Positions 28,310 to 37,240 of a stretch of DNA of 64,000 nucleotides are shown here, piece by piece. The DNA lies in contig OZ242974.1 in assembly GCA_965211775.1 (NCBI GenBank), positions 3,038,001 to 3,102,000 on the forward strand, written 5' to 3'. The DNA is from Thiodiazotropha sp040506975. Lineage in GTDB: Bacteria; Pseudomonadota; Gammaproteobacteria; Chromatiales; Chromatiaceae. The notes beneath the pieces were generated by a model that was not told where the DNA came from, did no database searches, and saw only the letters and a program-made list of their open reading frames with translations. The position numbers were made by a program, and so were the translations under genes. Positions within the stretch are counted from its first letter, which is position 1. Each line of letters starts with the position of its first letter.

Positions 28310-28375
28310 TGTAGCAAAGTCCTCGCACCGGTGACAGCCGGTGCGGGGCATTCGATAACTGGTTCGGGGGGCGTT

Positions 28376-29980
28376 ATGTGCAGGTTAAAGAGTACTACTC
28401 TACGTCTGGCCTCGCTGATGCAGTTCATCTTGTATCTGATGTTTACCAACACCCTTACAGCATCAGAGAAGATAATCAGTTCAACGGCCGATCACACTAA
28501 GTTCGAAGCGCTTCAACAGGTCTTCAGTACAGCTCCGGAAGTGACTAAAGCCTGTCTCGAGTGCCATACTGAGGCCGCCAGGCAGATCCACAAAACCAAA
28601 CATTGGAATTGGAAGTTCACCCACCCGGATACCGGGGAGGCGTTGGGCAAGCAGACGATTGTAAACAATTTCTGCGGCGCTATTGAGACCAATTATGCCC
28701 GTTGTACAAGTTGTCATGTCGGTTATGGCTGGAAGGACAACAGCTTCGATTTCAGTTCTGAAACCAGTGTAGACTGCCTGGTCTGTCACGATACGACGGG
28801 GACCTATAAGAAGTTTCCAACCGGAGCGGGGCACCCACCCTATGTGGACAAGCCCTTCCCGCCAAAGAGCAGTAAGATATGGAAAGCGCCCGATCTTGCG
28901 CATGTGGCCCAGCAGGTCGGCAAGACCAGCCGTAAGACCTGTGGCGCCTGCCATTTCTATGGCGGCGGTGGCGATGGCGTCAAGCATGGCGATCTCGATT
29001 CGAGTATGACCAACCCGAATAAGTCGCTCGATGTGCATATGGGCACGGATGGACTGGATTTCGTTTGCAGCACCTGCCACCGGAAAGATGGGCATGATGT
29101 GTCGGGCAGCCGCTATACCACCCAGGCCAAGGATACACAGGGTATCGATGTGCCGGGTCGCGGTGACAATGTCCGCTCAACCTGCGAGTCCTGTCATGAC
29201 CTCAAGCCTCATTCTGTCACGGTAAACAACAAACTCAATGACCACACCAACAGGGTTGCCTGTACAACCTGTCATATCCCCGTCTATGCCAGAGGCGGCA
29301 AACCGACAAAGACCTGGTGGGACTGGTCAACGGCAGGGCGAATGACCAGTGACGGTAAACACATCAAAACAAAAGATGCGCAGGGGTATGTCGACTATGT
29401 CACCAAAAAAGGCTCTTTCGAGTGGGGTGAAAACCTGATACCTGAATACGCCTGGTACTCGGGCAATATTCGTTACAAACAGCTCGATGAAAAGATCGAC
29501 CCCGGCAATATCGTGGCCATCAATACCTTCGAAGGGGGTTACGATGATCCGAATGCCAGGATCTGGCCGTTCAAAGTCATGCGGGGCAAACAGCCCTATG
29601 ACAAAGGTAACAGTACGCTGGTGACAACCCATCTGTTTGGCAAGGACAGTGATGCGTATTGGAAATCCTTTGATTGGGATAGGGCGATCAAAGTTGCCAT
29701 GAAAGCCAGCAATGCCGGTTACAGTGGTGAATACGGATTCATCGAAACCACCTACCACTGGCCGCTGGCACATATGGTCGCTCCCAAAGAAGAGGCGCTT
29801 GACTGTGAAGCCTGCCATGCAAAAGATGGCAGGCTAAGCAAGCTGACAGGATTTTACATGCCTGGCAGGGACAGTTATTACTGGGTTGACCTGATCGGTT
29901 GGCTGGCGGTCTTAGGTACTTTGGGGGGTATTTCAATCCATGGCCTGGGACGCCTCTTCTCAAAAGCCAAACGGAGATAA
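28376..29980 (+). CDS. Octaheme tetrathionate-reductase-type cytochrome (OTR)
   Basis: 534 residues with eight CxxCH sites (CLECH, CTSCH, CLVCH, CGACH, CSTCH, CESCH, CTTCH, CEACH). The early segment HKTKHWNWKF, NNFCGAIETNYARCTSCHVGYGW and the late ETTYHWPLAHMVAPKEEALDCEACHA match the Shewanella octaheme tetrathionate reductase family, whose active-site heme has a Lys ligand. In vitro members reduce tetrathionate, nitrite and hydroxylamine. The start at 28376 follows GGGGGCGTT; upstream in-frame codons are less likely. A C-terminal membrane helix (YYWVDLIGWLAVLGTLGGIS) would anchor it next to the cytochrome b encoded five bases downstream. Confidence 0.88.
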   Translation: MCRLKSTTLRLASLMQFILYLMFTNTLTASEKIISSTADHTKFEALQQVFSTAPEVTKACLECHTEAARQIHKTKHWNWKFTHPDTGEALGKQTIVNNFCGAIETNYARCTSCHVGYGWKDNSFDFSSETSVDCLVCHDTTGTYKKFPTGAGHPPYVDKPFPPKSSKIWKAPDLAHVAQQVGKTSRKTCGACHFYGGGGDGVKHGDLDSSMTNPNKSLDVHMGTDGLDFVCSTCHRKDGHDVSGSRYTTQAKDTQGIDVPGRGDNVRSTCESCHDLKPHSVTVNNKLNDHTNRVACTTCHIPVYARGGKPTKTWWDWSTAGRMTSDGKHIKTKDAQGYVDYVTKKGSFEWGENLIPEYAWYSGNIRYKQLDEKIDPGNIVAINTFEGGYDDPNARIWPFKVMRGKQPYDKGNSTLVTTHLFGKDSDAYWKSFDWDRAIKVAMKASNAGYSGEYGFIETTYHWPLAHMVAPKEEALDCEACHAKDGRLSKLTGFYMPGRDSYYWVDLIGWLAVLGTLGGISIHGLGRLFSKAKRR

Positions 29981-29984
29981 GTCA

Positions 29985-30587
29985 ATGAGTCAAATCTACT
30001 ACTTTTCGCTCTTTGAACGCCTATGGCATTGGTCCCAAGCCCTGCTGATTTTCGGCATGCTGATAACCGGATTTGAGATCCACGGAACCTATCATTTATT
30101 GGGATTTGAGCAGGCTATCGACCTGCATACGATCATGGCATGGGTATTGATCGGTTTGTGGCTGTTGGCGCTGTTTTGGCACACGACCACTGGGGAGTGG
30201 CGCCAATATGTGCCGAGCGACCCGGACAGTATGCTGGCTATGGTCAAATACTATGCGGTCGGTATTTTTCTTGGTACACCGCATCCCTTCCACCGGAAGC
30301 GCGCGGAAAAGCACAATCCGCTGCAAAGAATGGCTTATTTAATGTTAACCATGATCATCTCACCGATAGTCTGGATCAGTGGACTACTCTATCTTTTCTA
30401 TCAATACTGGCCTTCTATCGGATTACAGGGGGTGCCCCTTGGCCTGGTTGCCGTAGTGCATACCATTGGCGCATTTGCGGTACTTTGCTTTATACCGATC
30501 CATCTTTACCTGGCATTGACAACCGGGGAAAAGCCTTTTGGTAATTTGCTGGAGATGATAGTCGGGCATGAAGCCAGGGATAGTTAA
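29985..30587 (+). CDS. Cytochrome b561-type membrane subunit
   Basis: 200-residue integral membrane diheme cytochrome b of the Ni/Fe-hydrogenase / thiosulfate-reductase b-subunit type. Four helices are visible with conserved His in LWHWSQALLIF, DLHTIMAW, VVHTIGAF and PIHLYLAL. It would oxidise quinol and feed the OTR and pentaheme proteins. The ATG at 29985 follows GGAGATAAGTCA; an earlier in-frame start at 29940 lies within the OTR gene and is unlikely. Confidence 0.87.
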   Translation: MSQIYYFSLFERLWHWSQALLIFGMLITGFEIHGTYHLLGFEQAIDLHTIMAWVLIGLWLLALFWHTTTGEWRQYVPSDPDSMLAMVKYYAVGIFLGTPHPFHRKRAEKHNPLQRMAYLMLTMIISPIVWISGLLYLFYQYWPSIGLQGVPLGLVAVVHTIGAFAVLCFIPIHLYLALTTGEKPFGNLLEMIVGHEARDS

Positions 30588-30847
30588 CCCTACGTATGAC
30601 AATGTGAGTATAAGATCTGTCGGTTGGCAGAACAACTGCAGGATGGATGCTGCAGTTATAGTTAAATAACTATAAAAGGGTGATGATTTCGGAAAATCTT
30701 TTTTGATTGTTTCTAACGGGTGGTCAATTACTTGATAATTTAAAACAATTGTCAATTCGAGTTGGTTCGATGCGGATATCCATTGTTCACGGATATACTA
30801 AGACTTTAATTAAAATCCATCAGTGCAATTATCCTGTGAGGAACAAC

Positions 30848-31207
30848 ATGTCTTATTTCATCAAGAAGACCATCCTGAATATCGCGGTCATTTCATTGTT
30901 GATGTTCCAGCCAGCTGCACATGCCGCAAAACAGTGTAAGGGACTGAGCAAGTCGAGTTGCAATGCAAGTGGTAATTGTACGTGGGTCAACAGCTATAAA
31001 ACCAAGACCGGAACCAAGGTGGGTGCCTATTGCAGGACAAAATCGGGGAAAAAGACTGCTACGGAGCAACAAAAGAAAAAAACCAAGACCGTAAAAGAAA
31101 AGAAGTCAAAGAAAAGCAAAGCAGGTAATAAAACCAAGGAAAGCAAAAAAGATAAAAAAGATAGCAAAAAGAGCAAGGACAAAAAAAAGCAGAAGAGTAG
31201 CAAGTAG
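30848..31207 (+). CDS. Small secreted protein with Cys-rich core and Lys-rich tail
   Basis: 119 residues. A signal peptide (IKKTILNIAVISLLMFQPAAHA) is followed by a short four-Cys region (CKGLSKSSCNASGNCTWVNSY ... GAYC), then about 55 residues made almost entirely of Lys, Ser, Thr, Asp and Gln. The core resembles small Cys-rich surface domains that carry a CxWxxxxxxxxxxxxG.YC pattern; I cannot name a family with certainty. The strongly basic tail suggests binding to nucleic acid, LPS or another polyanion. The ATG follows GTGAGGAACAAC. Confidence 0.75.
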   Translation: MSYFIKKTILNIAVISLLMFQPAAHAAKQCKGLSKSSCNASGNCTWVNSYKTKTGTKVGAYCRTKSGKKTATEQQKKKTKTVKEKKSKKSKAGNKTKESKKDKKDSKKSKDKKKQKSSK

Positions 31208-31228
31208 CCCTGTATAGTAGGTTGGCTT

Positions 31229-31244
31229 AGTGTTAACAGGCCCT
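31229..31244. repeat. Dispersed 16-bp repeat, copy 1
   Basis: AGTGTTAACAGGCCCT occurs here and, unchanged, at 54413-54428 and 55045-55060. All three lie between genes. The core TGTTAACA is palindromic. Confidence 0.7.
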
Positions 31245-31299
31245 GGATTAAGGATACATGTAGTGTTGATTTCTGTTGTTGACTGTTCGACAGCGAAAG

Positions 31300-34221
31300 T
31301 CATTCTCTAGATGAGGGTACGACACGCAGCATTACAGATTCCCCATCTCTTATCACGGTCATCTCTGTCTCTTTGCCAGCCTTCAGTCCTGCCAGTGCGT
31401 TCATGAAATCGTGAATCGTCTCGATCTTTACACCGGCGAGTCCTACCAGGATATCCCCGTTTTGGATACCTGCCTTTTCGGCCGGTGCATTCTTGACCGC
31501 ACCCTGCAGCTTAACCCCTTTGATTGATTCGTCCTGACCATACGCGGGTATGGTGCCCAGATAGGTGCGTAGGTGTTTTCGTGATAGGCCGCTATCCTTT
31601 CGCACAACTTCCAGATAGTCGGGTTCTGTTTCTGATCGCGCCAGGGATCGGGTGATACCCGTCATCAATTGTGCAACCCTTTGCATGCCTTCGTAGTTGA
31701 GCTGGTCGGGTTTATCCCTCGGGGTCGAGTAGTCCTCATGAGCGCCAGTAAAGGCATTCAGTATTGGGACGCCTTTCATATAGAAGGGAGTCGAATCGGT
31801 CGGCAGGTAGGGGTCTGCTTTGGTCGCAATGGCAAGGCCCACCGGCACATTCCTGCGTTCTATCTCGCGGGACCAGGTATTGCTCGAGCCGGTGCCCTGG
31901 AGATAGAGTTTCTCCCGCAGATGGCCAATCATATCCATATTGAGATAGGCGCTGACCTTGCCGCTCAACATATCGCCATCAGACAGCTGGTCGGCGAAGT
32001 GGGCCGATCCGAGGGTGCCAAGCTCCTCACCCGACCAGGCCGCAAACAGAATGTCGCGTTGGCTTCCCAGTTTGCCTGACCTTTTCAAGCCTGCGAGATA
32101 TTGGGCACTCTCCAGCAGAGCGGCCACGCCGGATGCATTGTCGTCCGCGCCATAGTGGATCTTACCTCGCTCATCCTCCCTTGCGAGGGAACCCGATACC
32201 TCACCATGCCCAAGATGGTCCAGGTGTGCCCCCAGTATTACCGTTGCTTTATTTGAGGGTGTATCAGCAGTCAGTCTGGCAATCACGTTACGCCCCCGAC
32301 TTTTTTCCCGGATGATCGCAAGATTGGCGGAAAGGGCGATACCGGGTATGTTGAAACCTTCAACCGATTCCCCTTTGTCGAGTTCACGCTGCAGTTCTGC
32401 CAGATTCCTATCGGCAACAGCCAGGATGTGTGACGCCAGCTCATCGCTGACCGAGATGGCTGCAAGGGAGCTGCTTGCGCTCTTTGCATCCATCTCGAGA
32501 TCCACCAATTGTTGTTTTGCTTCGGCCTCAGGGCCGGTTACAACAATCAGTCCCAGCGCGCCTCGTCGTTTGGCGACAGAGGCTTTGTAGGCCAAGTCGG
32601 AATAGTGAAGCAGATGACGCCTCCAATTCGCGGGTACCGACTCCGGTTGATATCGAAATACCATAACCCACTTGTCTTCTACCTCCAGATCACCATATGA
32701 GTCGTAGTCAGGTACTTCATCCAGCCCTGGTGCGTCAATGCCATAACCCGCAAAGACGATGTCCGATTTTACGATTTGCCCACTACGGCTTATGGCCAAA
32801 GGGAGCCAATCCTGATGCAGCCGGATCGACTGCGTGTCGTTCAGGCCGGAAAATTCAAGGCTGTTGCCATCACCCAAGGCAGCGCCCGTGGTAAATGGGA
32901 AGGATTGAAAGAAACCATCATCACCTGCCGGTTCAAGTCCCAATTGGCGGAATGCTGAAGCAATATAATCTGTTGCGCGTAACTCACCTTCACTCCCGGT
33001 GAGTCTGCCTTGCATCTCGTCACTGCTGAGTTGCATGACATGTTGGCGCAGATCATGACTGCTGATGGTATCGGAAGTCGTCGTCAAATTGGCGGAGGAT
33101 ACCCCATGTTTCTCATAACCATCCTGATCATCAAGGCCTAACAGGCGGCGGGCTTCCTGATCGTTCCAATCGGCAAGAAAGATCTGACTGGTTTTGTCGG
33201 TTCCGCGTTTCGATGTCCATGAGAGTCGATCACCATCCGGTGAGAATACAGGCAGTCCGTCAAAACCCATGCTATGAGTGACACGGACCGGCTTGTGATT
33301 ACCTCGTGCATCCACTAAGTAGAGTTCGAAATTGGCAAAACCCTCCTGGTTGGAGGCAAAGATCAGGTAGTCGCCGCTGGGATGAAAGAAGGGCGCCCAG
33401 GACATAACGCCTGTACGGGTGAGCTGCCGTTCTTCGCCGCTGGCAAGATCCATGATGAAGATTTCAGCCTGGCTGCCATCCTCTGAGAAGCGGCGCCAGG
33501 TGATTTTACTGCCGTCGAAGCTGAAAAAGGGACCGCCGTCATAACCCGGTGAATCGGTCAATTGGCGTATATCAGAACCGTCGGCGTTCATCAGATAGAG
33601 ATCCATCATGAACGATTTGTCGTGTTCGAAGAGCTTCTTTTCCGCCTCACTCATATCACCGGCATATGCTTGCCTGTTGGATGCAAAGACGATCTGCCGG
33701 CCATCGGGAGAATAGGCGGCCTCCGCATCATAGCCAACGGTGCGGGTCAGATTTTTGCGTTTACCTGTGGTGACTTCCTGTTCGTAGATGTCGAAATTCC
33801 GATCAAAGTCCCAACTGTAGCGGCGCTGCTGGCCGGAGGCTCTGAAATCCAGTTCCTGCTGCATCTTGTTGTGGGCGTCGGGATCGTCATGAGTGGATGC
33901 ATACAGCACCTTATCATTGGAAGGGTGTATCCAGGCACAGGTGGTTTTGCCGTAACCTGGGGATATGCGTTCCACATCACCGCTCTCCAGGTTCATCAGG
34001 TAGATCTGGTAAAACGGGTTGGCATCGTCACGCTCCGATTGAAAAATCATTCTGTTGCCATCAGCATTGAAATAGCCTTCACCAGCCCGGCGGCCCTCGA
34101 ATGTCAGTTGTCGTATATGCAACAACAGGCTTGCTTCTGACTCAATCTGGGCGACTGCAAACGCGTGTACCGATGAAAACATCAATGATAGAAAGGTGGT
34201 TCTGACAATACCCTTCAGCAT
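31300..34221 (-). CDS. Secreted WD40-like / M28 peptidase / PDZ protein
   Basis: 973 residues. Signal peptide, then TolB/PD40 beta-propeller repeats to about residue 360 (FNADGNRMIFQSERDD, YSPDGRQIVFAS, FSFDGSKITWRR, FSPDGDRLSWTS). A PA-type insert and an M28 zinc peptidase domain follow (about 400-860: GAHLDHLGHG, GADDNASGVAALLE, AWSGEELGTLGS, NMDMIG). A C-terminal PDZ domain (about 880-970, GVKLQGAVKNAPAEKAGIQNGDILVGLAG) ends the protein. Oddly, the last M28 zinc ligand, normally His in a DYHTP motif, is Ser here (EDYSTPRD), so activity is doubtful. Monocistronic. Confidence 0.88.
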   Translation of the reverse strand: MLKGIVRTTFLSLMFSSVHAFAVAQIESEASLLLHIRQLTFEGRRAGEGYFNADGNRMIFQSERDDANPFYQIYLMNLESGDVERISPGYGKTTCAWIHPSNDKVLYASTHDDPDAHNKMQQELDFRASGQQRRYSWDFDRNFDIYEQEVTTGKRKNLTRTVGYDAEAAYSPDGRQIVFASNRQAYAGDMSEAEKKLFEHDKSFMMDLYLMNADGSDIRQLTDSPGYDGGPFFSFDGSKITWRRFSEDGSQAEIFIMDLASGEERQLTRTGVMSWAPFFHPSGDYLIFASNQEGFANFELYLVDARGNHKPVRVTHSMGFDGLPVFSPDGDRLSWTSKRGTDKTSQIFLADWNDQEARRLLGLDDQDGYEKHGVSSANLTTTSDTISSHDLRQHVMQLSSDEMQGRLTGSEGELRATDYIASAFRQLGLEPAGDDGFFQSFPFTTGAALGDGNSLEFSGLNDTQSIRLHQDWLPLAISRSGQIVKSDIVFAGYGIDAPGLDEVPDYDSYGDLEVEDKWVMVFRYQPESVPANWRRHLLHYSDLAYKASVAKRRGALGLIVVTGPEAEAKQQLVDLEMDAKSASSSLAAISVSDELASHILAVADRNLAELQRELDKGESVEGFNIPGIALSANLAIIREKSRGRNVIARLTADTPSNKATVILGAHLDHLGHGEVSGSLAREDERGKIHYGADDNASGVAALLESAQYLAGLKRSGKLGSQRDILFAAWSGEELGTLGSAHFADQLSDGDMLSGKVSAYLNMDMIGHLREKLYLQGTGSSNTWSREIERRNVPVGLAIATKADPYLPTDSTPFYMKGVPILNAFTGAHEDYSTPRDKPDQLNYEGMQRVAQLMTGITRSLARSETEPDYLEVVRKDSGLSRKHLRTYLGTIPAYGQDESIKGVKLQGAVKNAPAEKAGIQNGDILVGLAGVKIETIHDFMNALAGLKAGKETEMTVIRDGESVMLRVVPSSRE

Positions 34222-34594
34222 TTACAGGCTCCTTGGCTTTTTGTGTCGATGAGTTTACATTTTAATTGTACATGCAAGACCCAACTGGGAGTATGCTTGC
34301 TTGGAACACCCTGCAAGCCACTAATAATTATGGTGAATTATGGGAACTGGCTGTAATTCCGGATTGACATGGTTATTCATGAGTTACGGAGATTGACATG
34401 AAATTGCTTGGGTAGGATACCAGTGAAATCAGATCAAAAAACAAAGCACTGAATGCATATTATTCGCCATAAAGAGAATAGGTAACTGTCCGATAATAGA
34501 TCGATGTGTTGCGCAAATTACACATCTTTATAAAAGCAGATGATCCTTGGGAATAAAATTCATTAACCATATAAAAATTAGGAAATTATTAAAG
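34222..34594. promoter_or_regulatory. Divergent promoter region, M28 protein / TonB receptor
   Basis: 373 AT-rich bases between divergent genes. Two TTGACA boxes on the plus strand (about 34363 and 34393) could be -35 elements, but the -10 partners are poor. No operator-like palindrome or gene is evident. Confidence 0.4.
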
Positions 34595-36622
34595 ATGAAA
34601 TACTTGATAGTCGTGTGTATGCGGCAAATGTTTGCGCTTTTATTTGTATTATCATCAATCTTTCTAATCAAACCGGTTTCGGCGAATGAATCTGTCAATA
34701 GTTATTTTGATCTGTCGTTGGAGGATTTACTGAGTGTGGAGGTTACCTCCGCTTCCAAGAAGAAGCAAAGATTGAATGAGGTTGCGTCAGCAGTTTATGT
34801 CATCACCAATGCGGACATCAGGCGCTCTGGCGTAACCAGCATTCCAGAAGCGCTTCGCCTGGCGCCGGGTATCAATGTGGCCAGGTTGGATGCAAATAAA
34901 TGGGCCATCACCAGCCGGGGATTCAATAATCAGTTTGCCAATAAGCTCCTGGTATTGATCGATGGCCGTTCAGTCTATACGCCAGTCTTCTCCGGCGTAT
35001 ACTGGGATGTACAGGATACCATGCTGGAGGACATTGACAGGATTGAGGTCATCCGAGGTCCAGGCGCATCTCTGTGGGGGGCAAATGCAGTCAATGGCGT
35101 TATCAACATCATTACCAAACCTGCCAGTGAGACTCAGGGTGGTATGTTGGTTGCAGGAGCGGGCAATGAGGAAAAAGCATTGGTGGGCCTGCGCTTCGGC
35201 AGTGAGCTGAATGCGTCCACACATGGTCGTTATTACCTCAAATTCAAGAGCAGTGATAGCTTTTATGCACCTATTCTGGATGATCAGGCGGGTGACGATT
35301 GGGATAAGATACAGGCTGGTTTTCGATTTGACGGCCAAGCTGCAGATACGGATCGCTGGACCTTTCAGGGAGATGTCTATGAATCAGACGTAAACCAAAG
35401 AGTCGACCAGTGGAAGGACCCCTCCGATCCTGCAAACATTGTTTTCGCACCTACTTTCTTATCACCGTCATCTAATGATGAGGTAGACGTTACTGGTTGG
35501 AATCTATTATCTCGTTGGGATCATATCTACTCCAACCGATCCAGTTCCAGCCTTCAGATTTATTATGACCATACAAACAGGAAGGGTGTGATCCTGGGGC
35601 AGGAGATCGATACATTGGATATCGATTTTAATCACAGAATCCAATTCAATGAGTCTCATGACTTTTTATGGGGGTTGGGCTATCGCTGGATCGATGCTGA
35701 CTTCAGTAATACGTTCAATGTAATGTTGTTGGATGAGAACCGCGCTGTAGATATTATAAGTGCCTTTTTACAAGATGAAATTACACTCTTGCCCGGCCGT
35801 CTTCTGTTTGCTCTGGGTTCAAAATTTGAACATAATGACTTCACTGGCTTTGAAATTCAACCCAGTGCACGACTGGCCTGGCTTTTGTCTGAAAACAGTA
35901 CTTTATGGGGTTCGGTTTCCCGTGCAGTAAGAACCCCATCCTATGCGGAAGATGACTCACGTGTTGTGATCAACATTATCGGTCCTGCCGTTTTCTACAC
36001 AAACGGTCGCGATGATGTTGTTTCTGAAGAGCTGCTTGCCTATGAAATAGGTTACCGCATTAAACCTAAAGACAATATCTCATTCGAACTCGCAGTTTTT
36101 TACAATGATTATGAGAATCTGCAATCCATTGCTAACAGTCCATCCCCAACAAACCTGGTGTTCGGTAATCAGCTTGAAGCCAATGCCTATGGGTTGGAAT
36201 GGGTCATTGACTGGCGACCATTGGAGTGGTGGCAGCTGTCGGCAAACTACAGTTATCTCAGGATCGATGGCAAGCCTGATGAGAGTCTGCTGTTCAATCA
36301 AAATGAAGTAATTGAAGATGCCAGCCCAAACCATCAATTTACATTGAGATCCTCTATGGATTTGAGGCATCGTATCTCACTTGATTTCTGGTTGTACTAT
36401 GTGGATGCGTTGGAGACCAGTAGTATCCTAACTCAATTGGGTGTTCCAGAATACACCAGCTTCAACGCACATCTGGCTTGGCAGGCAAATGAGAATCTAG
36501 AGGTTTCTGTAGTTGGACAAAACTTGCTGGATGATCGACACAGGGAGTATATCGGGGCACAAAACCTGACACAAACAGAAGTTGAACGTACCATCTATGC
36601 AAAGGTTCGGTGGGGGTTTTAG
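34595..36622 (+). CDS. TonB-dependent outer-membrane receptor
   Basis: 675 residues from the ATG at 34595 (a TTG at 34547 is in frame but less likely). Signal peptide, then a plug domain (LSLEDLLSVEVTSASKKKQ, VYVITNADIRRSGVTSIPEALRLAPGI, IDRIEVIRGPGASLWGANAVNGVINIIT) and a 22-strand barrel ending in an aromatic residue (YAKVRWGF). The substrate is unknown. The following YfiR-like and hybrid kinase genes form a recurrent trio in gammaproteobacteria in which the receptor probably feeds a c-di-GMP signalling path. Confidence 0.88.
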   Translation: MKYLIVVCMRQMFALLFVLSSIFLIKPVSANESVNSYFDLSLEDLLSVEVTSASKKKQRLNEVASAVYVITNADIRRSGVTSIPEALRLAPGINVARLDANKWAITSRGFNNQFANKLLVLIDGRSVYTPVFSGVYWDVQDTMLEDIDRIEVIRGPGASLWGANAVNGVINIITKPASETQGGMLVAGAGNEEKALVGLRFGSELNASTHGRYYLKFKSSDSFYAPILDDQAGDDWDKIQAGFRFDGQAADTDRWTFQGDVYESDVNQRVDQWKDPSDPANIVFAPTFLSPSSNDEVDVTGWNLLSRWDHIYSNRSSSSLQIYYDHTNRKGVILGQEIDTLDIDFNHRIQFNESHDFLWGLGYRWIDADFSNTFNVMLLDENRAVDIISAFLQDEITLLPGRLLFALGSKFEHNDFTGFEIQPSARLAWLLSENSTLWGSVSRAVRTPSYAEDDSRVVINIIGPAVFYTNGRDDVVSEELLAYEIGYRIKPKDNISFELAVFYNDYENLQSIANSPSPTNLVFGNQLEANAYGLEWVIDWRPLEWWQLSANYSYLRIDGKPDESLLFNQNEVIEDASPNHQFTLRSSMDLRHRISLDFWLYYVDALETSSILTQLGVPEYTSFNAHLAWQANENLEVSVVGQNLLDDRHREYIGAQNLTQTEVERTIYAKVRWGF

Positions 36623-36679
36623 CATAATACAGTATTGCATTCGGGCTGGGCTGTGAATTTGATATATGTACCGAAATTG

Positions 36680-37240
36680 ATGGGGTATAGAGCAAAACTG
36701 GCAGTTTGCATACTGTTGTTAACTGCCATTCCGTTGCCATCACATGCTGGAAAATCCCTATCGGAATACAGGCTCAAGGCGGCATTGATCTATCGACTGA
36801 CGAAATTCGTCGAATGGCCTGTGTTGTATTTGAAGCAGCACCAAAGGAGCTTTGGCGTCTGTTTGCTCGGTGAGGATAAATTTGGTAACGCCTTAGATGA
36901 GCTTGAAGAGCGAAAAGTAAGGGGGCTACCAATTACTGTTTATCGTTTCTCCCAGTCCGGCGATATCAATAAACAGTGCCAAATTGTTTTTATCAGTGAT
37001 TCAAAACGGGCTTTTGTCAAACCGATTCTGCAACGTATGTAAGGTATCCCAATACTGACTTTGAGCGATATGGCGGAATTTGCGGAGCAGGGCGGCATGC
37101 TGCAATTCACTACTGGAAAAAATCGCATTGGTTTTATGATAAATCTGGAGAGTGCAAAGCAATCAAATCTGACCATTGCCGCACCTCTTGTGGATCTCTC
37201 TACAGTTGTCAATGCTGGACCTGAAAAAATAAAAGAATGA
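36680..37240 (+). pseudogene. YfiR-like periplasmic protein with in-frame stop
   Basis: Signal peptide MGYRAKLAVCILLLTAIPLPSHA and a YfiR/DUF4154 domain (YRLKAALIYRLTKFVEWP, FGVCLLGEDKFGNAL, CQIVFISDS). The reading frame meets TAA at 37040-37042, then continues unchanged with the expected C-terminal part (GIPILTLSDMAEFAEQGGMLQF, INLESAKQSNLTIAAPLVDL) to a TGA at 37238-37240. With the stop read through it would be a normal 186-residue protein overlapping the next ATG by three bases. YfiR relatives restrain a membrane diguanylate cyclase from the periplasm. Confidence 0.83.
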
